A stretch of DNA of 8,291 nt, from NCBI GenBank assembly GCA_021815835.1, contig JAKAZN010000056.1, positions 1-8,291 of the forward strand, given 5' to 3'. Both the position numbers and the translations under genes were made by a program. The notes beneath the pieces are model-generated. The model did no database searches. It saw only the letters and a list, made by a program, of their open reading frames with translations, and was not told where the DNA came from. Of the stretch, positions 1 to 5,683 are shown in pieces (position 1 is the stretch's first letter; each line of letters opens with the position of its first letter). The stretch is from Pseudomonadota bacterium (GTDB lineage Bacteria > Pseudomonadota > Alphaproteobacteria > Acetobacterales > Acetobacteraceae).

Positions 1-189
1 CCACCCGCCCCGACGCCGAACGCCGCCCCGGACGGCCCGCGGATCGATGTCCGAATGCGGACGCCGCCATCCACCAACGGCGCGGGCGAATTCCACAAAT
101 TGCGGGAATTCACATCGCACGCTCCCGCTTGGCAGCCCGCCCGACCTGCCCCACACTCCCCCGAGACCCGACTTCCCGGAGGAACGCAC
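1..189. other. Upstream region of the nudC-leuC-leuD unit, no gene identified
   Basis: No open frame here has a convincing start with a ribosome binding site or a recognisable product. The frame of the downstream Nudix gene stays open back to the window edge, but the residues it would add are Pro/Arg-rich and unlike the family. Two GAATTC hexamers (88-93 and 106-111) sit in similar contexts, GCGGGCGAATTC and GCGGGAATTC, making an imperfect direct repeat in the least GC-rich part of the region. They might mark a promoter or operator, but I see no convincing -35/-10 pair. Confidence 0.4.
178..182 (+). promoter_or_regulatory. Ribosome binding site that fixes the nudC start
   Basis: GGAGG lies 7 bases before the GTG at 190. 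It is the only good Shine-Dalgarno sequence near the 5' end of the frame. It favours GTG 190 over the in-frame ATG at 55, which would add 45 non-conserved residues. Confidence 0.75.
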
Positions 190-1116
190 GTGCCGCCGAT
201 CCGCCCGACCCGGCCGAACGTCTATGCCGCCTCTCCGCTCGACCGCGCCGCCGACCGGCGCACCGACGCGGCCTGGATCGCCGCGCGGCTGGATCACCAG
301 GCGACCCGCTTCGTCCCCCTCTGGCGCAACCGCAACCTGATCGCCGGCATGGAGGAAGCCCGCCCCGAGGCGGTCTATCTTCCCGCCCACGCCGCCGCCC
401 GGCTGCGCGAGGACCCCGCCCGGGCCTGGGTGTTTCTCGGCCTGCTGGACGGCGAGGCGGTGTTCGCCCTCGATATCAGCGACGCCGAGGACCCCGCGCC
501 GTTGGTCGGCTCCGGTCCGGGCGGCTTCGTCGATCTGCGCTCCGTCGGCTGGGGCGTGGCCAAGCCCGAGGCCGCGGTGCTCGCCCATGCCCGCGGCCTG
601 CTGCATTGGCGCGCGCGGCACAAATTCTGCGGCGTCTGCGGCGCGCCCTGCGCGCCGGAGAGCGCCGGGCACGTGATGAAATGCACCGGCTGCGGGGCCG
701 ACCATTTCCCCCGCACCGATCCCGCCGTCATCATGCTGGTCACGCGCGAAGACCGTGTGCTGCTCGGCCATTCGCAGCGCTTCCCGCGCGCCAACATGTA
801 TTCGACGCTCGCCGGCTTCGTCGAACCAGGGGAGAGCGTGGAGGAAGCGGTGCGCCGCGAGGTGCTGGAAGAAGCCGGCATCACCGTGGGCGAGGTCTGG
901 TATCATTCGAGCCAACCCTGGCCCTTCCCCGGCAACATCATGCTGGGCTGCTATGGCGAGGGCCTGTCCGAGGACATCACCATCGAGACCGAGGAACTGA
1001 TCGACGTGCGCTGGTTCTCCCGCGCGCAGCTCGCCGATCCGGCGGCGCATGATTTCATGCTGCCGCGCGGCGATTCCATTGCCCGGCGCCTGATCGAGGA
1101 CTGGCTGGCCGCATGA
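190..1116 (+). CDS. nudC: NAD(H) pyrophosphatase, NudC-type Nudix hydrolase
   Basis: The predicted cytosolic enzyme cleaves NADH or NAD+ to NMN(H) and AMP; family members also remove NAD caps from RNA. The 308-residue protein starts at GTG and is close in length to other alphaproteobacterial NudC proteins. Its parts are in the usual order. An N-terminal domain is followed by a four-cysteine zinc ribbon (C147, C150, C165, C168). Next comes a perfect Nudix box at about 209-231, with the signature GX5EX7REVLEEAGI supplying the metal-binding glutamates. The NudC-specific motif SQPWPFP lies at about 241-247. In the family this is usually followed by x-S, but here it reads G-N. The stop overlaps the leuC start as ATGA, so the two genes are probably translated together. 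A NAD-metabolism gene heading a leuCD-type unit is unusual, and no direct pathway link is evident. Confidence 0.93.
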   Translation: MPPIRPTRPNVYAASPLDRAADRRTDAAWIAARLDHQATRFVPLWRNRNLIAGMEEARPEAVYLPAHAAARLREDPARAWVFLGLLDGEAVFALDISDAEDPAPLVGSGPGGFVDLRSVGWGVAKPEAAVLAHARGLLHWRARHKFCGVCGAPCAPESAGHVMKCTGCGADHFPRTDPAVIMLVTREDRVLLGHSQRFPRANMYSTLAGFVEPGESVEEAVRREVLEEAGITVGEVWYHSSQPWPFPGNIMLGCYGEGLSEDITIETEELIDVRWFSRAQLADPAAHDFMLPRGDSIARRLIEDWLAA

Positions 1117-2516
1117 TCGCGCCACGCACTTTGTTCGACAAGATCTGGGACGCGCACGCGATCCTGGCCGCCCCCGACGGCACCACGCTGCTCTGGATCG
1201 ACCGCCATCTGGTTCACGAAGGCAGCTTCCACGCCTTCGCCATGCTGGACCGCGACGCGAGGCAAGTCGCGCGCCCGGACCTGACGTTCGGGGTCGCCGA
1301 TCATTACGTCCCCAGCCATTCCCGCGCGCTGCCCGTCGCCGATCCGGAAGCCGCCGGCCTGATCGCGCGGCTGGCGGCGAATGCCGCGCGGCACGGCTTC
1401 GATCACATGGGCATGGACGATCCGCGCCAGGGCATCGTGCATGTGGTGGGACCGGAACAGGGGATCACCTTGCCTGGCCTCACCTTGGTCTGCGGCGATT
1501 CCCACACCGCGACGCATGGGGCGCTCGGCGCGCTGGCATTCGGGATCGGCGCGTCGGAAGTGGCGCATGTTCTGGCCACGCAAACACTGTGGCAGGCGCG
1601 GCCGAAGCGGATGCGCATCAGCATCGACGGACGGCTGGCCGCGCAAGTCTCGGCCAAGGACCTGATCCTGGCGATCATCGCGCGCATCGGCGCGTCCGGC
1701 GCGGTCGGCTTCGCCATCGAGTTCGCCGGCCCCGCCGTGCGCGCGCTGTCGATGGAAGCACGCATGACGTTGTGCAACATGGCGATCGAGGCGGGCAGCC
1801 GCACCGGCATGATCGCCCCGGATGATACCACTTTCGCCTGGATCGCGGGCCGCGCGCGCGCGCCGCACAGGGCGGCGTTCGATGCGGCGGTCGCGGATTG
1901 GCGCGCGCTCGCGACCGATCCGGCGGCGATGTTCGATCGGGAGGTGCGGCTGGACGGCGCGTCCGTCGCGCCGATGGTCACCTGGGGCACCACGCTCGAT
2001 ACCGCGCTGCCGGTCGATGCCCGCGTGCCCGACCCCGCCGACGCGCCGGACGCGGCGAGCCGGCAGCGGATGGCAGAACAGCTCGCGTATATGGACCTGA
2101 TTCCGGGCGCGCCCCTCGCCGGCACGAAGATCGATCAGGTGTTCATCGGCAGTTGCACCAACGGGCGGATCGAGGATCTGCGCGCCGCCGCCGCGATCCT
2201 GCGCGGCCGCCGTGCCGCCGTGCCCGGCCGCGTGGTCCCCGGTTCGGTGCCGATCCAGCGCGCGGCCGAAGCCGAGGGGCTGGACCGCGTCTTCATCGAC
2301 TCCGGCCTGACCTGGGGCGAGCCGGGTTGTTCCATGTGCACCGGCATCAACGGCGACTATGTCGCCCCCGGCGCGCGCTGCGCGGCCACGTCGAACCGCA
2401 ATTTCGCCGGCCGCCAGGGCCAGGGCGCGCGCACCCATCTGATGTCCCCCGCGATGGCCGCCGCCGCCGCGATCGCCGGCGCGCTCGTGGATCCGCGCCA
2501 GGAGGCCCACCCATGA
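1113..2516 (+). CDS. leuC: 3-isopropylmalate dehydratase large subunit-type [4Fe-4S] hydro-lyase
   Basis: This is the large subunit of an aconitase-superfamily hydro-lyase. LeuCD classically isomerises 2-isopropylmalate to 3-isopropylmalate in leucine synthesis. The 467-residue length is normal for LeuC. The three iron-sulfur ligands are visible: C348 in GSCTN and C406 and C409 in GCSMC. Other LeuC blocks include IDRHLVHE (29-36), GIVHVVGPEQG (107-117), CGDSHTATHG (127-136), CNMAIEAG (221-228) and the C-terminal TSNRNFAGRQG. Several strongly conserved positions differ from common leucine-pathway LeuC: VADHYVPS, where DHNV is frequent; NGRIED instead of NSRIED; PGSV instead of PGSG; and WGEPGC instead of WREPGC. 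With no leuB or leuA nearby, a paralogue acting on a related hydroxy-diacid is possible. A GAGGA lies 12 bases before the ATG, and the main coupling is the ATGA overlap with nudC. Confidence 0.9.
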   Translation: MIAPRTLFDKIWDAHAILAAPDGTTLLWIDRHLVHEGSFHAFAMLDRDARQVARPDLTFGVADHYVPSHSRALPVADPEAAGLIARLAANAARHGFDHMGMDDPRQGIVHVVGPEQGITLPGLTLVCGDSHTATHGALGALAFGIGASEVAHVLATQTLWQARPKRMRISIDGRLAAQVSAKDLILAIIARIGASGAVGFAIEFAGPAVRALSMEARMTLCNMAIEAGSRTGMIAPDDTTFAWIAGRARAPHRAAFDAAVADWRALATDPAAMFDREVRLDGASVAPMVTWGTTLDTALPVDARVPDPADAPDAASRQRMAEQLAYMDLIPGAPLAGTKIDQVFIGSCTNGRIEDLRAAAAILRGRRAAVPGRVVPGSVPIQRAAEAEGLDRVFIDSGLTWGEPGCSMCTGINGDYVAPGARCAATSNRNFAGRQGQGARTHLMSPAMAAAAAIAGALVDPRQEAHP

Positions 2517-3118
2517 CCCAGGTCGCCATCGTGACCGGCCCGGCCGCGGTGCTGGCGCAGGCCAATATCGACACCGACCAGATCATCCCGGCCCGCTTCC
2601 TGCGCAAACCCCGCGCGGCCGGCTACAATAATTTCCTGTTTCACGACGTCCGCGCCGCCGATCCCGCCTTCCCGCTCGGCCCCGAAGGCAACCCGCCGAT
2701 CCTGATCGCGGGCGCCAATTTCGGCTGCGGATCTTCGCGTGAGGGCGCGGTCTATGCGCTGACCGATGCCGGCGTGCGGGCGGTGATCGCGCCGGGCTTC
2801 GGCGACATCTTCGCCGGCAACGCCAGCAAGAACGGCCTGCTGACGGTCGCCTTGCCGGAAGCCGAAATCGCCGTGCTGATGGACGCCGCCCGCGCCGGGC
2901 TTCCCGTCACGGTCGATCTGCCGAACCAGGAACTGCGCGCCGGCAACCAGGTGTTTCGCTTCGATATCGACCCGTTCCGCAAGCGCCGCCTGGCCGAGGG
3001 CCTGGACGATATCGGCCTCACCCTCGCGCACGCCGCCGAGATCGCGGCGTTCGTGGCGCGCGACAGAACGACACGCCCCTGGTCCGCGCCAACCCCACTT
3101 CTCCCGCGCGCCGGATAG
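2513..3118 (+). CDS. leuD: 3-isopropylmalate dehydratase small subunit-type protein
   Basis: This is the swivelling small subunit that completes the LeuC active site. The 201-residue protein shows the family order: NIDTDQIIPARFL at 18-30, the substrate-binding loop GCGSSREG at 71-78, KNGLL at 106-110, and a C-terminal GLDDIGLTL at about 152-160. GGAGG lies 7 bases upstream of the ATG, which overlaps the leuC stop as ATGA. The same frame is open far upstream inside leuC, but homology begins only at this ATG. The residue after SSRE is Gly78 where leucine-pathway enzymes usually have His (SSREH), and NASKNG replaces the common NCxKNG. About 15 Pro/Arg-rich residues at the C-terminus look non-conserved. 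Subunit identity is firm, while the exact substrate is less so. Confidence 0.88.
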   Translation: MTQVAIVTGPAAVLAQANIDTDQIIPARFLRKPRAAGYNNFLFHDVRAADPAFPLGPEGNPPILIAGANFGCGSSREGAVYALTDAGVRAVIAPGFGDIFAGNASKNGLLTVALPEAEIAVLMDAARAGLPVTVDLPNQELRAGNQVFRFDIDPFRKRRLAEGLDDIGLTLAHAAEIAAFVARDRTTRPWSAPTPLLPRAG

Positions 3119-3122
3119 GTCC

Positions 3123-3140
3123 GTTCGCGCGGCAGCGAAC
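3123..3140. terminator. Hairpin between convergent leuD and the UPF0114 gene
   Basis: A perfect 6-bp stem, GTTCGC (3123-3128) with GCGAAC (3135-3140), closes a 6-base loop. It lies 5 bases after the leuD stop and 19 bases from the stop of the opposing gene. There is no T-run on either side, so a bidirectional terminator is plausible but not proven. Confidence 0.4.
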
Positions 3141-3158
3141 CGGGTCAGGGCAGGTCCC

Positions 3159-3731
3159 TCAGTGCCGCAGCCCGTTCTGCTTCGGCACCGAGCTCATCCG
3201 GTCCACCCAGGTGACCCCGATCGCCGAGAGAATGAAGATCGAGTGGATGATCGTCTGCCACATCACCCCGGTCGCGGTGATCTGCGCCCCCGGCATGCCG
3301 AGCGAGCGCGCCTCCACGAAGCTGCGCAGCAACGAAATCGAGGAGATGCCGATGATCCCCATCGCCAGCTTCACCTTGAGCACCCCGGAATCGACATGGC
3401 TCAGCCATTCCGGATTGTCCGGATGGCGTTCCAGCCGCAGCCGCGAGACGAAGGTCTCGTAGCCGCCGACGATCACCATCACCAGCAGGTTGGAGATCAT
3501 CACCACGTCGATCAGCCCCAGCACGACCAGCATGATCTGCTGCTCGTCGAAGGTCATGGCGTGCTGGACCAGTTGGTAGAGTTCCTTGAGGAACAGGAAC
3601 ACATAGACGCATTGCGCGACGATCAGGCCGACATAGAGCGGCACCTGCAGCCAGCGGCTGGCGAAGATCAGCTGCGGCAGCGGCTTGAGCCGGGCGGCCT
3701 CGGCCGCCGTGGGAGGGTGCGGAACGTTCAT
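3159..3731 (-). CDS. UPF0114 (YqhA-like) integral membrane protein
   Basis: This 190-residue inner-membrane protein has no assigned function. Four hydrophobic segments are visible at about 28-51, 66-90, 119-137 and 153-175. Between segments 2 and 3 lies a charged stretch with VGGYETFVSRL and the HPDNPEWLSHVD motif, then LKVKLAMGIIGISSI. These blocks are characteristic of the UPF0114 family that includes E. coli YqhA (about 164 residues). Translation is placed at the ATG at 3731. The frame is open a further 78 codons upstream, but those residues are unlike any membrane protein and overlap a promoter-like TATAAT. No Shine-Dalgarno sequence is visible, which fits the leaderless mRNA suggested by that box. 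The gene converges with leuD and diverges from the sulfotransferase-like gene, so it is probably transcribed alone. Confidence 0.87.
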   Translation of the reverse strand: MNVPHPPTAAEAARLKPLPQLIFASRWLQVPLYVGLIVAQCVYVFLFLKELYQLVQHAMTFDEQQIMLVVLGLIDVVMISNLLVMVIVGGYETFVSRLRLERHPDNPEWLSHVDSGVLKVKLAMGIIGISSISLLRSFVEARSLGMPGAQITATGVMWQTIIHSIFILSAIGVTWVDRMSSVPKQNGLRH

Positions 3732-3766
3732 GCAGCGGATTATAGCCGCGCCGCGCGGCGACGGAA
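3732..3766 (-). promoter_or_regulatory. Candidate promoter for the UPF0114 gene, probably leaderless
   Basis: On the minus strand a perfect TATAAT occupies 3744-3739. Transcription would start about 6-7 bases further on, at 3732-3731, which is the A of the ATG or the base before it. The -35 is poor: TTCCGT at 3766-3761 with a 16-base spacer matches TTGACA only in its first two bases. A perfect -10 hexamer is notable in so GC-rich a sequence. Confidence 0.5.
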
Positions 3767-4054
3767 GGGCGTTTCGCGCGCCCCGCCACCGGCGGCGCCC
3801 CTGCCGGAAGGGCCAGGTGGCCCGCATCGCAATGGCCAGGAATTGTCCGTTGGTAATCGAATGACACCCCGAATGCCTGGAATCCGGACAGGCCGCAATC
3901 GTGTCCGTCCGCAAGGCAAAGGCGATATCACGGGAATTAGCGTACCCAGCGATGCTTCGACACACGCGATCACACTCTGATACACGATTCCCACTTGTCC
4001 ATCGGCCGTCGCGCCGCGATCCTCGCGCGGTTCCTTCCGCAACCGCCCGGGCGC
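3732..4054. other. Divergent intergenic region with reduced GC content
   Basis: This 323-base stretch lies between the divergent UPF0114 and sulfotransferase-like genes and holds no gene I can support. The part next to the UPF0114 gene is GC-rich and carries the TATAAT described separately. From about 3838 to 4000 the composition drops visibly (for example GGAATTGTCC, GGCGATATCACGGGAATTAG and GATACACGATTC), as expected for a regulatory region. A short inverted repeat, GCCTG...CAGGC, occurs at about 3879-3897 around GAATCCGGA. TCGACA at 3957-3962 resembles a -35 box for the plus-strand gene, but no good -10 follows it. Confidence 0.5.
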
Positions 4055-5299
4055 ATGATCCATCTCCCCCGCTCCCTCCGCCGCGTCGTGCTGCATGTCG
4101 GGCCGAGCAAGACCGGCACCACCAGCTTGCAGCGCGCCCTCGCGGAGCATCGCGCCACGCTGCGCGTCCATGGCATCTGCTATCCGGACACGATTCCCGC
4201 CAGCCGCGAGGGCCAGCACAGCCTCGCCTGGGACATCCTGCGCGCGACCGGCCATGCCGTGCGCGGTCCGGGCCGTGCCAGCCTCTCCTGGCCCCGGGCG
4301 CTTGCCGCCGCCCGCGCCGACCGCGCCCATACCTTGCTGATTTCGTCGGAAGAGTTTTCCGATTTCGACGCCCCCGCCATGATCCGGTTGCGCGAGAATC
4401 TGGGCGCGATACCGGTCGAAATCATCTTCGCGCTGCGCGATCCCGCCGCGGTGATCGCCTCGGCCTGGCGGCAGGGCGTGAAATGGGGCTTCGGCATGGG
4501 CGAGGAATGTCTCGATCTCGACGACGCCGCCCGGCTGCTGGCCACCGCCGATCGGATCGCGGTGGTGCCCTATCTGGAGCGCGCGCGCGCCCTGCTCCGT
4601 CCCACCCGGATCGGCCTGTTCACGGTGCCCGCTCGCCCCGATCCCGCGCTGCTGATCCGCCGCTTCGCCGCCGCCGCCGCGCTGCCCCGCGCGCTGGGCG
4701 ATTTGACCTGGTCCGCCTCGGGGGTGGAGAATCGTTCCTACTCGCTCCATCGCACCCGCCTGCTGCTGGCGATCAATCGGGCGATGGAAGCCGGAGCCGA
4801 GCCGGGCACGCGCGACCTCACGCGGGGTCTGGAACTCCGCCCGGCGATCCTGGACGCGATCGAGCGCCTGGCGGACCCGGATCCCTCCGCGCAACCGGCC
4901 GTCCCGCCCGCCATCGCCGGCGCGCTGCGCGAGCGGCTGCTGCGCTGGCTCGGCGGACAGGAAGTCCACGGGACCCTGGCCGATCTTGCCGCCTCGCCGG
5001 CCGTCGCGGCGGACGCGAAGGTTGGCCCGCCGGCGGCATCGGTGGACCGCGCCGCGCTGATCGCGCTCTGTGGCGCGCTCACCGGCGCGCAGGCGCGGAT
5101 CGCGGCGCTGGAGGCGGGGCGGCGGCGGTGGAAACAGGTCTATCGCGGCCTGCGCGATGCGATGCCGCGCGGGCTCGCGGGCCAGATCGATCGCCGGCTC
5201 CGGGCCTTCGCCACCGGCGCGGACGCGGCAAGGGGCATGCGGACGCGCATCCTGGCCGCGTTCGCGTCTTGGCGGCGCCGCCCGGCCGCGGCGCGATAG
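4055..5299 (+). CDS. Sulfotransferase-like P-loop protein
   Basis: This is a 414-residue putative PAPS-dependent sulfotransferase. After two short basic turns comes HVGPSKTGTTSLQ at about 14-26, which matches the 5'-phosphosulfate-binding P-loop seen as H-x-G-x-x-KTGTTSLQ in bacterial sulfotransferase-like proteins. A second block, LRDPAAVIASAWRQ at about 126-139, resembles the 3'-phosphate-binding motif with its Arg and Ser. LLISSEEFSDF lies between them. The C-terminal third is Ala/Arg-rich, with a helical, strongly basic end from about 340 onward that may contact membrane or partner. No signal peptide or transmembrane helix is evident. ATG 4055 is preferred because the P-loop follows closely. 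A TTG at 3995 would add 20 residues, and neither start has a clear ribosome binding site. No glycan or capsule genes are adjacent, so the acceptor is unknown. Family placement is moderate and true activity uncertain. Confidence 0.65.
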   Translation: MIHLPRSLRRVVLHVGPSKTGTTSLQRALAEHRATLRVHGICYPDTIPASREGQHSLAWDILRATGHAVRGPGRASLSWPRALAAARADRAHTLLISSEEFSDFDAPAMIRLRENLGAIPVEIIFALRDPAAVIASAWRQGVKWGFGMGEECLDLDDAARLLATADRIAVVPYLERARALLRPTRIGLFTVPARPDPALLIRRFAAAAALPRALGDLTWSASGVENRSYSLHRTRLLLAINRAMEAGAEPGTRDLTRGLELRPAILDAIERLADPDPSAQPAVPPAIAGALRERLLRWLGGQEVHGTLADLAASPAVAADAKVGPPAASVDRAALIALCGALTGAQARIAALEAGRRRWKQVYRGLRDAMPRGLAGQIDRRLRAFATGADAARGMRTRILAAFASWRRRPAAAR

Positions 5300-5303
5300 C
5301 GCC
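5290..5303. terminator. Short GC hairpin over the sulfotransferase-like stop codon
   Basis: GGCGC (5290-5294) pairs with GCGCC (5299-5303) around a GATA loop, and the TAG stop lies within it. Only 12 bases separate this stop from the stop of the opposing regulator gene. The stem is short and has no T-run, so it is at best a weak bidirectional terminator. Confidence 0.25.
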
Positions 5304-5311
5304 ACGCCGCT

Positions 5312-5683
5312 TCAGAGATGGATGACCCCGAGGCGAGCCGCCTGCGCCACCGCGTCGGTGCGCCCGGTGGCGTCCAGCTTGTCGAGTAGCGAGCCGACAT
5401 GGAATTTCGCGGTATGGCTGGAGATCCCGAGCCGGCGGGCGATCAGCTTGTTGGACGCGCCCTCGGCCAGCAGGGCCAGCACCTCGCGCTCGCGCGGGGT
5501 GAGCCCCGAATCCGGATCGGGCGACGGCGCGGCCCCGGGCATCACGAGCACCGCATCCGCCGCCTCCCCGGCGGCGACGAGCCGCAGGCCGGGGATGTCG
5601 GCGAGCAGCGCGGCGAGCCGGTCCGCCAGTCCGGCCTCGCCGATCGCCAGCGCGATGACGACAGTCCCGGGCGGCTGCGTCAC
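5312..5683 (-). CDS. Short LuxR/NarL-type regulator with degenerate receiver domain
   Basis: This is a 123-residue DNA-binding protein. The C-terminal half (about 61-123) is a complete LuxR/GerE helix-turn-helix domain: LTPREREVLALLAEG, then NKLIARRLGIS, then the recognition helix around HTAKFHVGSLLDKL. The N-terminal 50 residues look like the first part of a response-regulator receiver (strand TVVIAL, helix, then DIPGLRLVAAG and ADAVLVMPG). They lack the acidic pair after strand 1, have Met where the phospho-acceptor Asp would follow strand 3, and go straight into the linker without the second half of the fold. Phosphorelay control is therefore unlikely. Normal NarL-type proteins have about 210 residues. 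The GTG start overlaps the upstream gene's TGA as GTGA, implying translational coupling to the HtrA-like pseudoprotease. Confidence 0.85.
   Translation of the reverse strand: MTQPPGTVVIALAIGEAGLADRLAALLADIPGLRLVAAGEAADAVLVMPGAAPSPDPDSGLTPREREVLALLAEGASNKLIARRLGISSHTAKFHVGSLLDKLDATGRTDAVAQAARLGVIHL

Noticed and set aside
1..70. Possible divergent gene starting with the minus-strand ATG at 70
   Set aside because: Only about 23 codons are visible, with Arg/Gly/Ser-rich residues and no ribosome binding site.
951..2510. Long minus-strand open frame antisense to leuC (about 519 codons)
   Set aside because: It is Arg/Gly/His-rich, has no recognisable domain, and lies exactly opposite a clear leuC. 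Long antisense frames are expected at this GC content.
1898..2512. Upstream extension of the leuD frame into leuC
   Set aside because: The added residues are Arg-rich and out of frame with leuC. LeuD homology and a good ribosome binding site begin at ATG 2513.
3982..4198. Repeated ACACGATTCCC at about 3982 and 4188
   Set aside because: An 11-base match in an 8-kb window is expected by chance, and one copy lies inside coding sequence.
3740..5305. Long minus-strand open frame antisense to the sulfotransferase-like gene (about 521 codons)
   Set aside because: Low-complexity Arg/Gly/Ala composition with no motifs. The plus-strand frame has a clear P-loop and better codon pattern.
3901..5325. 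Plus-strand frame of about 474 codons overlapping the sulfotransferase-like gene
   Set aside because: Its translation is almost entirely Arg/Pro/Ala/Gly without any domain, so it is an out-of-frame shadow.
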